Assembly: GCF_051622035.1 (NCBI RefSeq)
Contig: NC_135364.1
Span: forward strand, 23,624,501 to 23,688,500
DNA: 64,000 nucleotides
Direction: 5' to 3'
From: Arctopsyche grandis
Taxonomy: Eukaryota > Arthropoda > Insecta > Trichoptera > Hydropsychidae
Within the stretch, counting starts at the first letter, position 1; each line of letters starts with the position of its first letter. Of this stretch, positions 44,320 through 55,331 are shown one piece after another. The notes under the pieces were generated by a model, which worked only from the letters and a program-made list of their open reading frames with translations, searched no databases and had not been told where the DNA came from. Position numbers and translations under genes: made by a program.

Positions 44320-44571
44320 AATCTTCATACTAATAATATTCGTAATTACGATTTTATCGACGCAAAAGTTTGAAGCGCCATTGTGTAGTCAAAGAAATGT
44401 GTTCGTTGGTAATCACGTTACCAGTCGGTTTATGACGACACGGTGTTGAAGAGACGTTAGTTGAGTTCCAACCATCACTTGGAACGAGAACGGGAACGAG
44501 AACGCAACAGGAACGGGAACGGGAATTGCATGCCTTATTCTGGCATTGCAACGCATGCCGGATTCAGCTAG
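44320..44571 (+). mobile_element. Helitron-like element, family B, copy 1 (3' part)
   Basis: Ends GCATGCCGGATTCAGCTAG followed by T, preceded by GGAACG-type hexamer repeats (44479-44527). The block CTAATAATATTCGTAATTACG is shared with the next copy at about 44716. The 5' boundary is uncertain. Confidence 0.6.
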
Positions 44572-44575
44572 TTTA

Positions 44576-44875
44576 TCTATATATACAAAATTGAATGTCT
44601 GTGTGTGTGTTTCGTATAGGCTCCTAAACCACTGAACCGATTACGATAGAACTTTCAGGATATGTTGTATGCATGTCAGGGAAGATAACTGTGAAAAAAA
44701 AACCGGGAAAAAACCTCTTAATAATAATATTTGTAATTACGATTTACTGACGCGAAAGTAAAGCTATTAAAGCCTTCATCGCATCACGCCACGAGTGTGA
44801 CAATAATCGCGCCACGCCTACCTCGCACTCGAATGTACTGACCATTCAGGGCTGTACCACAAACACACAGCGGAT
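44576..44875 (+). mobile_element. Helitron-like element, family B, copy 2
   Basis: Begins TCTATATATACAAAATTGAA at 44576, then TAGGCTCCTAAACCACTGAA and CGATTACGATAGAACTTTCA. This 5' module is characteristic of short insect Helitron-like repeats. It runs into copy 3 without an intact 3' terminus. Confidence 0.6.
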
Positions 44876-44879
44876 ATCT

Positions 44880-44970
44880 TTACCTATATATAAAATCGAA
44901 TGTCTGTGGAACAGGAACTCGAACGGGAACGGGAATTCTTGGAATTTCAACGCATGCCGGGTTGAACTAG
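44880..44970 (+). mobile_element. Helitron-like element, family B, copy 3 (deleted)
   Basis: CTATATATAAAATCGAATGTC joins directly to GGAACAGGAACTCGAACGGG and ends GCATGCCGGGTTGAACTAG at 44970, followed by T. Only the two termini and the GAACGG hexamers remain. Confidence 0.65.
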
Positions 44971-45289
44971 TTTATTATAAATAAAAAACCTACATATGTA
45001 TAATAAATACTTATTATTAATTCGAAAAAACGATTAAAAAAAAAGTTTATTTGTCCAGAGTTTGAATTAAATATTTGTTTCATATAAAAGTGGACACGAA
45101 AAGTTTATTAAATTATTAAATTTATATAAATACAGTAGATATAAGATTTGAACGAAATAAATTGCTAACCTAAGAGTATGTTTTTTAAGTCTTTTTTTTC
45201 AAGGCTTTTTATAAATGCTATTTATCAAATAATAAAATGAATATTATATTAAAAAAAATTTGAGATTTGAATGGGAGGCAAGGTGGAAA
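44971..45289. other. AT-rich spacer
   Basis: No feature supported. Confidence 0.4.
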
Positions 45290-45720
45290 AACTGACAAAG
45301 GTGTGAGCGATCCCTTTCTTGTTTTCGGCCGTATCAGGTCAAAGTTCTACAAAATAAGCCGGAATCTTAAAGGAAGACGGATTTCGTGCCGCAATCCATC
45401 TAGCTCAGAGATTTAGTCGTCGCATTACCGCCGCGTGCGGAATCCGGCAGTTTTCCCGGAAATTTCCACCTGCCTCCGGGACATTTTTCCGCGGGGGGGA
45501 GGGTGGGCGCCGAGATTAGTCGCCGGACATTTTTTAGCTCGGGGTTGGATCATCGCGGCCCCCCGGAAGCCTATTTGTACCCGATCACCCCGACATTCGT
45601 TATAAATAATCCGATTTACAGCGTATCGATCCCCGCCGATATCCCTCCCCCCAGGTAATGTTTTACCTGAACGTGTCAGACGACGTCTTCGCGGAAAGCA
45701 GGATATACGGCAGACATTTC
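45290..45720. other. GC-richer unique island, no gene recognised
   Basis: C- and G-rich (for example 45494-45510, 45557-45566). No coding signal or repeat match. Confidence 0.4.
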
Positions 45721-45762
45721 ATCACAGTTACTACTCAATGGAAACTGATATTTCACACGTTA

Positions 45763-45869
<107 letters not shown>

Positions 45870-45874
45870 TTTAT

Positions 45875-45960
45875 TAGTTACAGTGAAACTGTTATTGTCA
45901 GTGAAATTATGATTTCACTAGTGAGACTATAATTTCACTGACTCGAGCAGTGAGTACGGA
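45875..45960. repeat. cluster of CAGTGAAA / TTTCACTG motifs, left
   Basis: Four copies of the octamer core in alternating orientation within about 65 bp (CAGTGAAAC, CAGTGAAAT, ATTTCACTA, ATTTCACTG). A similar cluster lies at 47400-47560, on the other side of the Helitron cluster. Confidence 0.7.
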
Positions 45961-46068
45961 TGTAATAATACAGTTAGAAATTCACTTCTCAAAGTCGGTT
46001 TATTTGTAATTTGAATTACAACGCACGAATTCTAATTTCAACGTACTACCAACCTTAACAACCTAATA

Positions 46069-46453
46069 TCTATAATAATATTTAATTTCGAAAGAGACTT
46101 TGCATTTATGTAACCTTGGTTGGTTGGTTCGTAGACAATACATTCGATTTATATATTTTTTTCGATTCATAGGTGCCGATTCAATTTTTTTCCATTCAAA
46201 GGATTCGAAGTTCCAGGGGGTGAAGGTGCCGGATTCTGGTATACATATAATTTCGAAGGAGACTTAGTATATACATACGTATCTTTTTTTGTTCGTGACA
46301 GTCAATTTAATAAAAAAAAACAAATGAGTATTCAAATAAATCTATATAAAATCTAACTATTCAAATAAATTTAATACAATGTTTACTATTAGATAAGTCA
46401 TGTTTAAGCGGTTTATATTACAAATACCGAGCGGAGCCGGGTAAAACCACTAG
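46069..46453 (+). mobile_element. Helitron-like element, family A, first of three in tandem
   Basis: Starts TCTATAATAATATTTAATTTC at 46069. It contains the internal GACAGTCAATTTAAT, GTTTACTATTAGA and AAGCGGTTTATATTAC segments and ends CCGAGCGGAGCCGGGTAAAA followed by CCACTAG at 46453. The next copy starts at the following base pair TC. Confidence 0.85.
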
Positions 46454-46665
46454 TCGTATATAATTTCGAAACAAACTTTGTATATTATAAGGTTTGTTGG
46501 GAGCATCGAAACTAATCAAAGTTTCTATGACGAAGATATCGAAATATGTATGGTTGAATATTATATTTTTTGATTCAAATAAATTTAATAAAAAAACAAA
46601 TGAATATTCGCCGTATTTAAGCTGTTTATCTTACAAATACTGAGTGAAGCCGGGCTAAAAATATG
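46454..46665 (+). mobile_element. Helitron-like element, family A, second in tandem
   Basis: TCGTATATAATTTCGAAACA to GAGTGAAGCCGGGCTAAAAA. The 3' CTAG is eroded (ATATGG), so the exact boundary with the third copy is approximate. Confidence 0.7.
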
Positions 46666-47031
46666 GTAATATATAATTTCGAAAGAGACTTTATATATAT
46701 GGATGTACATATTGTATGTAAGTTTTGGGTGGAAACATCAGTGACACTATTGAAAAAAATGAATTTTCTATGACGACGATATCAATATCGATTTCAATTC
46801 CGTTTTCAATATCGGTTCCGTTTCCGTAATATTTTTTTCAGTTCCGAATCTAGATTCTTTTGACAGTTTCGGATCCGGATTATTTTTTTTGTTCTGGATC
46901 CTTTTACAATTCCGGATGTGGATTCCTGTTTCAGTTCCGGAATTAAAAACAAACGAATGTTTACTATTAGATTAGCCATATTTAAGCGATTTTTATTACA
47001 AATACTTTGCGAAGCCGGGTAAAACCACTAG
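46666..47031 (+). mobile_element. Helitron-like element, family A, third in tandem
   Basis: TAATATATAATTTCGAAAGA to GCGAAGCCGGGTAAAACCAC followed by TAG at 47031. The interior carries a degenerate minisatellite of TTCCG/GGATCCGGATT-type units (46790-46940) not seen in other copies. Confidence 0.8.
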
Positions 47032-47139
47032 TCTTAAATTAATAAAAACAACCCTAATCTAACCTTATATAAATAAAACCCACCCTAATTTAACCTAACC
47101 TTAAATAAATAAATGTTGACTGCTTCATATTATATTTTT

Positions 47140-47190
47140 TTACGAACAGGTAACCCTAATGCGCCTCCCTGGCCAGAAACAGTGTACATT
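47140..47190 (-). mobile_element. SINE 3' hairpin remnant
   Basis: On the minus strand, TGGCCAGGGAGGCGCATTAG then GGTTACCTGTTCG matches the left stem and loop of the SINE terminal hairpin. AAATAAATAAATG lies nearby at about 47102-47115. Confidence 0.5.
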
Positions 47191-47399
47191 TGTATTATTA
47201 TGTGTTTGCTTCCGCATCCAGTCCTAGACATGTTCCATAAAAAAAGCCTAATAGAAACAAATAGTGGACCATGAGAAGAGTGGGAATGGACAGGAGTGGG
47301 GTTGCGAGGTTGCAGGAAGGGAGTGTGAGCGTGATTTCAGCATCGGAGTGGGGATGGAGCGGAGCGGGGCTGTGACGTGGGGTGGCGCGATTCGTATCG

Positions 47400-47560
47400 G
47401 CGACGCACTATCATCCAACTGTCAAAAATTATAATTTCACTGATAGTGTCCAGTGAAAATGCAGTTGGATATGATTTCACTGAATCATACAGGCTGAAAA
47501 TGCAACTGGTTATGATTTAACTGAAACGTTCGTATAATTATAATATCACTGTGCCATATG
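47400..47560. repeat. cluster of CAGTGAAA / TTTCACTG motifs, right
   Basis: Contains ATTTCACTGATAG, CCAGTGAAAATGCAGTTGG, GATTTCACTGAATC and GATTTAACTGAAAC, with TGCAGTTGG/TGCAACTGG as a second iterated word. Possibly the opposite subterminal region of the same element as 45875-45960. Confidence 0.6.
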
Positions 47561-48569
47561 CAATGTAATCAAATGTGTAACATTCGAAATGATAGACGGC
47601 GAAGATCCGGCATAGTTACTAATCAATAGTAATAGTATAATCAAGTAATATTTCAAATAAATTCCCTGACACAAGGAATAACGACGCAAAAGGAGATCTT
47701 TTCAACGTCTGAAGATTTTCGCACCAAAGAAAAGATGCAACTTCGGAACGTGACTGGGGAGCGAAAATTTGCTCGTTTCCGAACGGAACGAGTTTTATTT
47801 TCGTCTAGCGGAAAAATTGTTTAAATATTCAAACGTACGTACGTATTATTATGCATTGTCGACACAACAAGTGCGACTTTTTGAAATTGCGAATTTTTTT
47901 GAAAAATTAGCACATGCACCGAGTTTTAAAACATCTGCGCGCTGCTGCTGCTGCTGCGACAGGAGTTCCAAGGTACTCCCCAGATAATAGATGACTCTCT
48001 CGGGGAATCCCAAAGATTAATTTTCTCGTTCAAAAAGTAAATTTTATAATGGAACGCATACCTTTTTTTTCTCTCGGGTAAATGTTGAATTAATGCACTG
48101 TTTTTATGTTATTCATATTGAGTGTTCAACACACGGTTATTAGTACATGTGAATAGGTACATACATACATACATACAATTAGAAATTTCAAAGTAAAATG
48201 CCATATTGAATTGCTACCTTTCTTCTATAATATAAAAATAAACGACGAAAGCTTAATTCGAAAAAAGTTGACAATAGTCAAAATCGTAAAAGAGAATTAA
48301 GGAAGGATTTCTGATTTAATCAACAGTTCAGATCGACTTGGCGATATAGTAAATTGAATTTTTGTCCTGAATGAAAATAGTTGTAGAAGATCTTGATACG
48401 AGAAAATGAGTGGAAAATAGCGTTTGAAACTTTAGCAAGATGGGAAGGAATGAAGAGAAAATTGTATAAGCTTTCATACGGTGAATACATTTTCACACTG
48501 TTCATACAGTGAACAACGAACAAAGAAGCTATAGAGGAAGTTAATGATATGTAATACATGTCGTTAAAT
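47561..48569. other. spacer, no gene recognised
   Basis: A (CTG)5-type run lies at about 47941-47956 and (CATA)n at 48161-48177. Short ORFs only. Confidence 0.4.
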
Positions 48570-48935
48570 GCATAGATCAGAGGTTAGTGTGTAATGCTAT
48601 CAACTGAGTGGTGTACGACTCAATCCCTAACACAGTGTTGCTGGCCAGACTTTAGATATGTGACTCCAGTTTAATCGCCTTTTATCAAAATTTGCCGATT
48701 TATCTGGTTTCATTGAAACAGTTTCAACAAATTGCCCTTTTTCTCGCAGAATTTGTAATTTCAGCATCGCAATTTATAAAATGCTGTTAAAAAGGTTATC
48801 AGATCTATCCATAGATGTCTATGATGCTCTGTAAAATTGCTCTATATCTTGTTTATCGATGTTTATAATTGGCGTCATTGAGGTTTACCTGTTGGCCCTT
48901 CCTGATTTTTTATATCAATACTCCGTTCACCACAT
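48570..48935 (+). mobile_element. tRNA-derived SINE, second subfamily, with eroded 3' hairpin
   Basis: A diverged head (AGATCAGAGGTTAGTGTG, GACTCAATCCC), core GCTGGCCAGACTTTAGATAT, ACTCCAGTTTAATCGCC and TTTCATTGAAACAGTTTC. Then ATAAAATGCTGTTAAAAAGG, CATAGATGTCTATGATGC and a decayed hairpin (GGCGTCATTGAGGTTTACCT then GTTGGCCCTTCCTG). Confidence 0.8.
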
Positions 48936-49267
48936 GTTCAAATCTTTTATATCCACCAAAGTTTTATAATAGTAATTACCTTATTTAATAGTACAATTGC
49001 ACGGAGATGACGTCTTTGCGATTGTACAGATGATTGCCCTGCTATTTTTCTAACTCTCAGTACTTTTAGGGCTAAGATGAAGAAGAAAATCTGTGATTAG
49101 TTTATTAGTTTGGTAGATTGTCAGTCATTGTTTTATTTATATTTACTATGTTTTCGTATTTTTTTTTTATATAACCATGCATGCGGTGCTCTCTTTAATA
49201 AGAATTTAAATATTTCCTTTTTCATTTCTATTTCTCTTTTATTGTATTTCTATTCTGTATGTGTGCC

Positions 49268-49503
49268 AATATATAATTATATAATTTCGAAAGAGACTTT
49301 GTATGTAACTATGTAAGGTTCAGGTGGGAGCATCGAAAACAAATCAAATTTTCAATGACGATGATATCGATATTGATGAACATGATTTTTTTTCGATTCA
49401 AATACATTTAATAAAAAAAAACAAATGAATATTTACTATTAGATTCGCCATGTTTAAGTTGTTTATATTGAAAATACCGAGCGAAGCCGGGTAAAACCAC
49501 TAG
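49268..49503 (+). mobile_element. Helitron-like element, family A
   Basis: AATATATAATTATATAATTTC, then GAAAGAGACTTTGTATG, GACGATGATATCGATATTGA and GTTTACT... to CCGAGCGAAGCCGGGTAAAA followed by CCACTAG at 49503. Canonical 3' hairpin and CTAG/T end. Confidence 0.85.
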
Positions 49504-49743
49504 TATAATAAAAAAATAAAAATAAAATGCACACACATACGTACGTAAAGCTAGTGTAAAATTACCTTTGCAACGTGCTCTCATAGAGAGTTTTCATTTT
49601 ACAAACAAATTGCTATTACTCATTGTTTAGCCTTTGTATACACGTAAGGTAGTCCAAAAACAAAATGTTCTACAAGATATACGCATTCAAACTACCAAGA
49701 TAAAGAGTTTAAATATATAAAATTTCACATAATCGACCTTGAA

Positions 49744-49797
49744 TTTGGGCATATATGTACATATGTACATACATACATACATACGTATATGCCCAAA
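49744..49797. repeat. inverted repeat flanking TACATA simple sequence
   Basis: TTTGGGCATATA at 49744 is complementary to TATATGCCCAAA ending at 49797. The unit between is CATATGTACATA-type simple sequence. Confidence 0.9.
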
Positions 49798-50019
49798 CTG
49801 AAACAACCATTATGATAATATCCGAGATCAGACAGGGATATACATATACAATATAATGTGACTATAAAATAAAAAAGCGCTTTCGCTGCACAGCGACCCC
49901 TCCTACGTTCGATTTATTGCGATATTTATTGTACAGAGGGGGGTTGGGTACCGTTTGAAAATTTAAATGCACAGCAGTCTTATAGCCAACCGACCCCTCA
50001 CCTATGTATGTACTATATC

Positions 50020-50530
50020 CGGTAGAATCTTACGGCATTATAGTTGCATTATCCGCCTTTTGTTCAGACCTTTGAGACACGGAGGGGGGGGGGGGGGCTG
50101 TGCAGCATCTCGCGGAACTTTCGCTCTCTGACCCGTTTGTATTCTCAAGGTGCTCGCGCATCTTCCAATAAGCGACCGCCAGAGGTAATTCCTTTGGAGT
50201 TACTTTCTAGAGGCGACCGGAATATAAAATCGTTCGGAGACATAATGTGAAAACCTCAAGACGAGACGTTTCCACCCCCACCCCTCCCCACCACCTCCCC
50301 TGCCTAGGCTTCCGACTCATCCTCGTCCGTTATTAATGACAGAAATGATTCTTTACGACGGTAATATCCCAAAGCGATATCGCTCGGATTGCGGACGTGT
50401 CGTGTCGCCATCGGATGAGGTCTTTCTCCCATCGTGAAGGAGGAAAGGGGGGAGGTCAACTCTCTGGTATAAAGGGCTTTTGTTGCCCGTCGGATTGCAA
50501 ACAACGCTAGATCATACCTTGATTAAAAGT
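50020..50530. other. GC-richer unique island, no gene recognised
   Basis: Long G-run (50084-50097) and C-rich segment (50273-50300). Two ORFs of 66-68 codons on opposite strands have no recognisable motif. Confidence 0.4.
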
Positions 50531-50743
50531 TTCCGCCGTTGAGTAAATGGGACATCCCGTAATACGAAGCGGTGTAGGTATGTTCCTGTTCAGATCGATA
50601 TCAAGCGTGCTTTTCTTCTACAGTGTCGTATGTCGTTAGTATACCCTTTAAATTAGATAAAACAGTAAGGTTTGAGTAAAACATTTTCAACACGATTGAT
50701 AAGCAGAAAAGTATCCTGCATATTTAAGTATAAAAGTAGTGTA

Positions 50744-51539
50744 TCTAATATATAATTTGGAAAGAGATCTACTATATAAAACACTAAAGTTTGTTCGGAT
50801 ATAAAGATCAAAATATAATAAAATTAAAGTACTATGGCAAAAATTATCACACGGCAACGTTCAGGTCGGCGATGTAAATCCTTTAATAATTTAATGCAAT
50901 CGGAAATAACAATAGTGCTATTTACGTATATACATATGTACCTTACAATTTCAACGAATAATGCATATATTATTCATAATAATGCAATATAGGGCAGTGT
51001 TTCTCACATAAGATACAATAGTAAAACTAGTTGAGCCGCTGTTTTGAGTGCCAATATGTACGTATGTGATTTACAAATTTGCCTGTCAAGCGATGTTCGG
51101 TTAAAAATACAGCGTTCAAAATTCACATTTAGATAATTTTCTATATGTATGTATTTATGTACCTACATACGTATTTTTCGTCAACAGTCTATTGTTCTGA
51201 CGTCATCGAACAAATAATTCGCTTTTTTCTGATTCAAAGGATTCGAAGTTCCCGGGGGCGTAGGTGCCGAGGGCGAAGCCCTAGGCGCAGACGTTGAGGG
51301 TGGAGCCGTAGGGGGCGCAGACCCCGGGGGTGTGCATATAATTTTTCATAAGAGACTTACTATATATTTTTGTTTTTTCGTGACAGTCAATTTAATAAAA
51401 AAAAAACAAAAGATTATTCAAATAAATTTATATAAAATAAAACTATTCAAATAAATTTAATAAAATGTTTACTATAAGATTAGTCATGTTTAAGCGGTTT
51501 ATATTACAAATACGGAGCGAAGCCGGGTAATAAAGCTAG
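50744..51539 (+). mobile_element. Helitron-like element, family A, longest copy (796 bp)
   Basis: TCTAATATATAATTTGGAAA at 50744, preceded by A, to GGAGCGAAGCCGGGTAATAA then AGCTAG at 51539, followed by T. Interior blocks GACGTCATCGAACAAAT, GATTCAAAGGATTCGAAGTT and CAATTTAATAAAAAAAAAAC are shared with the other copies. About 50790-51170 is extra sequence, probably another insertion. Confidence 0.85.
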
Positions 51540-51714
51540 TCCTACTTATAAAAGTAGCTTCGCGGGGATGTTTTGTGTTCAAGGTTAGTTCTTGTACATA
51601 TGGAAATACATACATACATATATTGGTACTGACTGTTGATACTTGACATTCCTAATTATTTTCCTTACATTTAAATATTATTAGTATGAAAGAAGGATTG
51701 AAAAAAAAAATTAC

Positions 51715-51905
51715 GTCGTGTCGATAAGAATTCTAGTAACCGATACTAAGTTTCAGTTCTATAAGACTAACGGTGTTCAAAAAATCCCCAAAATACACAG
51801 ACCCACACACAATTTTTTTCTAGATCATGAAAACCTGATCAGTGATCGATTCCGAGTTCGAATCAGTCAAAATCTCGAGTTCGAATTTTCGCATGATCAC
51901 AAAAC
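51715..51905 (-). repeat. dispersed repeat R, copy 2
   Basis: Reverse-orientation match to 42765-42960 (GAACTCGGAATCGATCACTG, TTTTGGGGATTTTTTGAACA, ACTGAAACTTAGTATCGGTT on the minus strand). Confidence 0.8.
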
Positions 51906-51949
51906 TTCACCTATTGTTACTACGTACATAGATAAAGTAAAAATATAGA

Positions 51950-52290
51950 GTGAAAAAAGAAAAAGTTATAGGCGTTTAACAATTAAAATCTGACATAGTG
52001 AGAGGGTGGTGAAAAGGGAAAAAAAAACGATCAGCAACGTGGATAGATACGGCAAATATATGTACGTTACCGAGAACGATAATGGAGTATTTTCAAACGT
52101 GTCTATTACGATTATTTTTCACCATCGTAATGGCGGATTTGATTTCCACATACATACATATATTGATGACCAAACCGAGCAAAATGGCAAAGTTTGAAAA
52201 CGATCGAATAAGAATCCAAATTTCGTCAGACGAAATCAGATGAAAGAATCGAAAGCGAAGTAAGAAGAGGCTAGTAGTAAAAATTAGCGT
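51950..52290 (+). repeat. dispersed repeat D, copy 3
   Basis: GTTATAGGCGTTTAACAATT, then AAAATCTGACATAG and the 3' block TATTGATGACCAAACCGAGC, AAAATGGCAAAGTTTGAAAA. The best-preserved copy of this family in the window. Confidence 0.75.
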
Positions 52291-52429
52291 AGGTAAGACC
52301 ATATTAACGTTCAATAGTTATTGCATGCCGGATAGCATCTCATTAGATAATAAAATAGTAGAAGTAGTAAATGTTTATTTATTTTTAAATAGGTCAAATA
52401 ATTGAAATGTCTGGTAGTAAAAAAGAAGA

Positions 52430-52955
52430 AATAGAGAGACGTATGCAATTAGGATGGAGTGCATTTGGAAGAATGAATGTTGTTTTTAAATCTAAATGCC
52501 ACTCTGCCTGAAGAAAAATATTTTCGATCAATGCGTTTTGCCAGTGATGACGTGTGGATGTGAAACTTGGACATTGGACGCAAAGATGCTACATAAAGTT
52601 CAATGCACTCAAAGAAGTATGGAACGCTGCATGCTTGGCTTATCGAGTAAAGATAGGAAACGGAAAACGTGGTTGAGAAGTATGATATAGTGGATATAGT
52701 GGATAGAGTGAAGAGATTGAAATGGCAATGGGCGGGCCATGTGGCTAGAAGAATGGACGAAAGGTGGACAAAGAAGTATCAGAATGGCACCTGAGATAAT
52801 GAAAAAAGGGTAAAAGAAAGACCACAGGGAAGATGGGTAGACGAAATAAGGAAAATGTGTGGAGTGAGATGGATGAGAGTTGCGCAAAACAGAGACGAGT
52901 GGTAGCGTTTTGGAGAGGCCTTCATCCAGCAGTGGATGGTGAGCGGCTGTAGATG
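52430..52955 (+). pseudogene. RTE-like LINE ORF2 C-terminus
   Basis: Frames encode LGWSAFGRMN, LPVMTCGCETWTLDAKMLHK, QRSMERCMLGLS and RKTWLRS. Then, after stops, VDRVKRLKWQWAGHVARRMD, RWVDEIRKMCGVRWMRVAQN and GEAFIQQW. This order (TYG-ETW, Q-AMER-MLG, KW-WAGHVAR, GRW-DDI-K--G--WMR-AQ-R-W---EA--QQW) is that of insect RTE-type endonuclease/reverse transcriptases after the catalytic palm. Several stops and at least one frameshift make it non-functional. It ends with GTAGATGATGATGG, the usual RTE 3' terminus. Confidence 0.85.
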
Positions 52956-52959
52956 ATGA

Positions 52960-53170
52960 TGGTGTGTATATGCAAACAATTCTATTATTGTTTGTTTTTT
53001 ATGTATTAATTTTTGTATAGTTAATTTATTTTCTTTCTTTTCTGCTATATTTTTGACCACTGTAGCCAGAGAAGTGTTATAATAACATTTAACACTATAA
53101 CATTTCTCTGATTGTAGCGCATTAAGAATTATTGTAATGCCACAATGGTCTAAGCTTTAAATTAATAAAT
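52960..53170 (+). mobile_element. LINE 3' end with hairpin, containing a 47-bp insertion
   Basis: TTTTTGACCACTGTAG ... CGCATTAAGAATTATTGTAAT then GCCACAATGGTC is the jockey-superfamily LINE terminal hairpin. Its left arm is interrupted at 53066-53112. The tail is AAATTAATAAATAAATA. Confidence 0.8.
53066..53112. mobile_element. 47-bp miniature inverted-repeat insertion
   Basis: CAGAGAAGTGTTATA and, reversed, CAGAGAAATGTTATA are near-perfect inverted arms around a 14-nt centre. TGTAG at 53061-53065 and 53113-53117 flanks it like a 5-bp target duplication. Confidence 0.65.
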
Positions 53171-54960
53171 AAATATCATATATGTATATAAACGGCTAAG
53201 ACGATTTTAGCTTTATAATGAAATATAATAGAAGCATGTTTTTAAAATCAATTTATGTACTGAGACTTCAGTGATTAACCTTTCAATTTTTATTAAAATT
53301 TGAGATGAATTTTCCGTAAATGAAGGATACTTTAAAAACCACACAAGTACATATGTATCAATGCTAATTTATACGATTGTGTGTAATGAATATTAGAGTG
53401 TTTATTTTATGTAATAATCTACTTACATACCTTATTACAGCATCTGTCTCGGATGTTACATTTAAAATGTAAATGTGTTTCTATTCTGGCTGTCGAGGAA
53501 TGGTTGGTGAAAAACTATAAAAATTATTCGTTTGTTTTAATGTTTTTGTTTTTGATTTGAAGGAATGTTATTTAAGTTTGAAATATTATTTGTTTTTGTT
53601 TAAGGATAATTGTAATATAAAACAAGTCGTCGAATATTTATCATTTTATTATTTTATTTCAATAAAAATTTAGCCTATTGACATGTGTTACAATTTAAAT
53701 ATAAATGATAATAGTATTTAATAAAAAATGAATATATTATATTATACAAAAAATTGGAACAATTTCTAACAAACAATAAATCTGATCGTTAACCTTAAAA
53801 TCTTATTCAATATACATTTTAACTATTCCTTTGCAATAACAATTTCTACAAATAAATAGCAATAACAATTTTTTGATGACATTTACAATGGACTTTTTTT
53901 AATATTTGAAACCCTATGGTTTAATATTTATTTAATTTTTATTAATTTTCTACAATACACTTTAATTGTAGTTAAATTTCGGATGAATCCAGTGATTGTT
54001 TTTAAACAACACGTGAAAGTACAGGGGAATGATCGAATTGTGCAAATTAAACGTGATTGTATTGTACAAGGAAGACTATCGGATATGAACTGGCGAAAGT
54101 TTCATTTAAAAATGTTCCGTTATGTTATGAAAAATAAAAAATATAGTATAAAAATATCAATAGTGTGCAAAGAGATCCCATTTTACCGTTTTTTTTCATC
54201 GTATTAAAATAGTTTTTTTTTTTTTTTTTGAGAAACAAGGTATACAAAATTCTCAAGCTTTATTAAAATATACGTTTACATCACGTTCTTTTTGAAAATA
54301 GAACGCGATCGAACCGTATTCTGAAATCGACGTAAAAATGTTTGATATGATGTATCAGATATGTCAATTTATACGATTTAAATCAATGTTACGAAATATG
54401 TAGTATATTATGACAGTTGAAAAAATATATGTAATAATTATAGGATCGATAGAATACTTATGAAGTTTTTATTAAATATATTTCTGTAAGGTTGAATTTA
54501 AATTTCGATGAATATACTTGTTTGAACTTATTTGAACTTATACTTGCCAAAATAAAAATATAACATTTTTTTTAATAAGAAACATTGATACGATTGACTA
54601 CGATTACAACTGGACAGACAACACGATACAAAAGCTACTTCAGTTAAAATATTTTATTTGTAGAAAATATGAGATAGATGATTTTTTTTATTATTGAAGT
54701 ATCAAAAGCAGTCTCCCATTGTAAATTCGGTAATTTGGTTTCCTTGCTAAGTAGGCTCCTCTTAAAGCTACAATATATATGATATTTTATTGTAATATAA
54801 TTTTTATATATTTTTTTTACAATATGCGTAGAAGCAACTGTCTATAAAGTATTCTTTTGAACTAGAAGCTAATAATAAAAATCTGCAATTCGATGATTAA
54901 ATTACCTTATTGATTAATATTTGATATAACTTGAGAGTGTCAGTAACGATGATATTTCCA
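53171..54960. other. AT-rich spacer downstream of the kinesin-like gene
   Basis: Strongly AT-rich and unique in the window. Short ORFs such as 53983-54207 (74 codons) lack recognisable motifs. Part may be an extended 3' UTR of the kinesin-like gene if a more distal poly(A) site is used. Confidence 0.45.
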
Positions 54961-54966
54961 TTTATT
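54961..54966 (-). terminator. candidate poly(A) signal of the kinesin-like gene
   Basis: TTTATT on the plus strand is AATAAA on the minus strand, about 365 nt downstream of the stop codon at 55332. Similar motifs further downstream are possible alternatives in this AT-rich DNA. Confidence 0.35.
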
Positions 54967-55136
54967 TATTATTTTTTGCGTTCAAAAAATGAAATTTGCC
55001 ACTTCTTGACCGTCGAGAATTCGCAGTTTGGATCTCAGCGTAGAGCTCACGTTGCTCAATGGATCTAGCCTCGTCGTGGTCACTGTGGTCAAAATTGACT
55101 TTTATATTGAAACAATCAATATAATTTACACAATCA

Positions 55137-55165
55137 ACACAACACACACACACACACATATACAC
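55137..55165. repeat. (CA)n microsatellite in the putative 3' UTR
   Basis: A run of CA/AC dinucleotides between the stop codon of the kinesin-like gene and the candidate poly(A) signal. Confidence 0.9.
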
Positions 55166-55331
55166 TAGTATGTTAATAAATACATCCAGCATGCGACGAT
55201 GACGATGGAAAATGATTAATTGTTATAGGATTTGATACAACGCGAGAGCCATGCATCGATAGAAGTATGTAGAAGTGCATTATATTATATATATGTATAC
55301 AGGTGTGTCGATTTTTCCGACTGTTAATGGT

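Noticed and set aside
44203..44373. 56-codon open frame (IFIEVISDHINRDNVF...) left of the Helitron cluster
   Set aside because: Its end overlaps sequence repeated in the next family B Helitron-like copy, where the frame is not open. No start context or homology recognised.
47941..47956. CTG trinucleotide run as a notable expansion
   Set aside because: Only about five units; common background.
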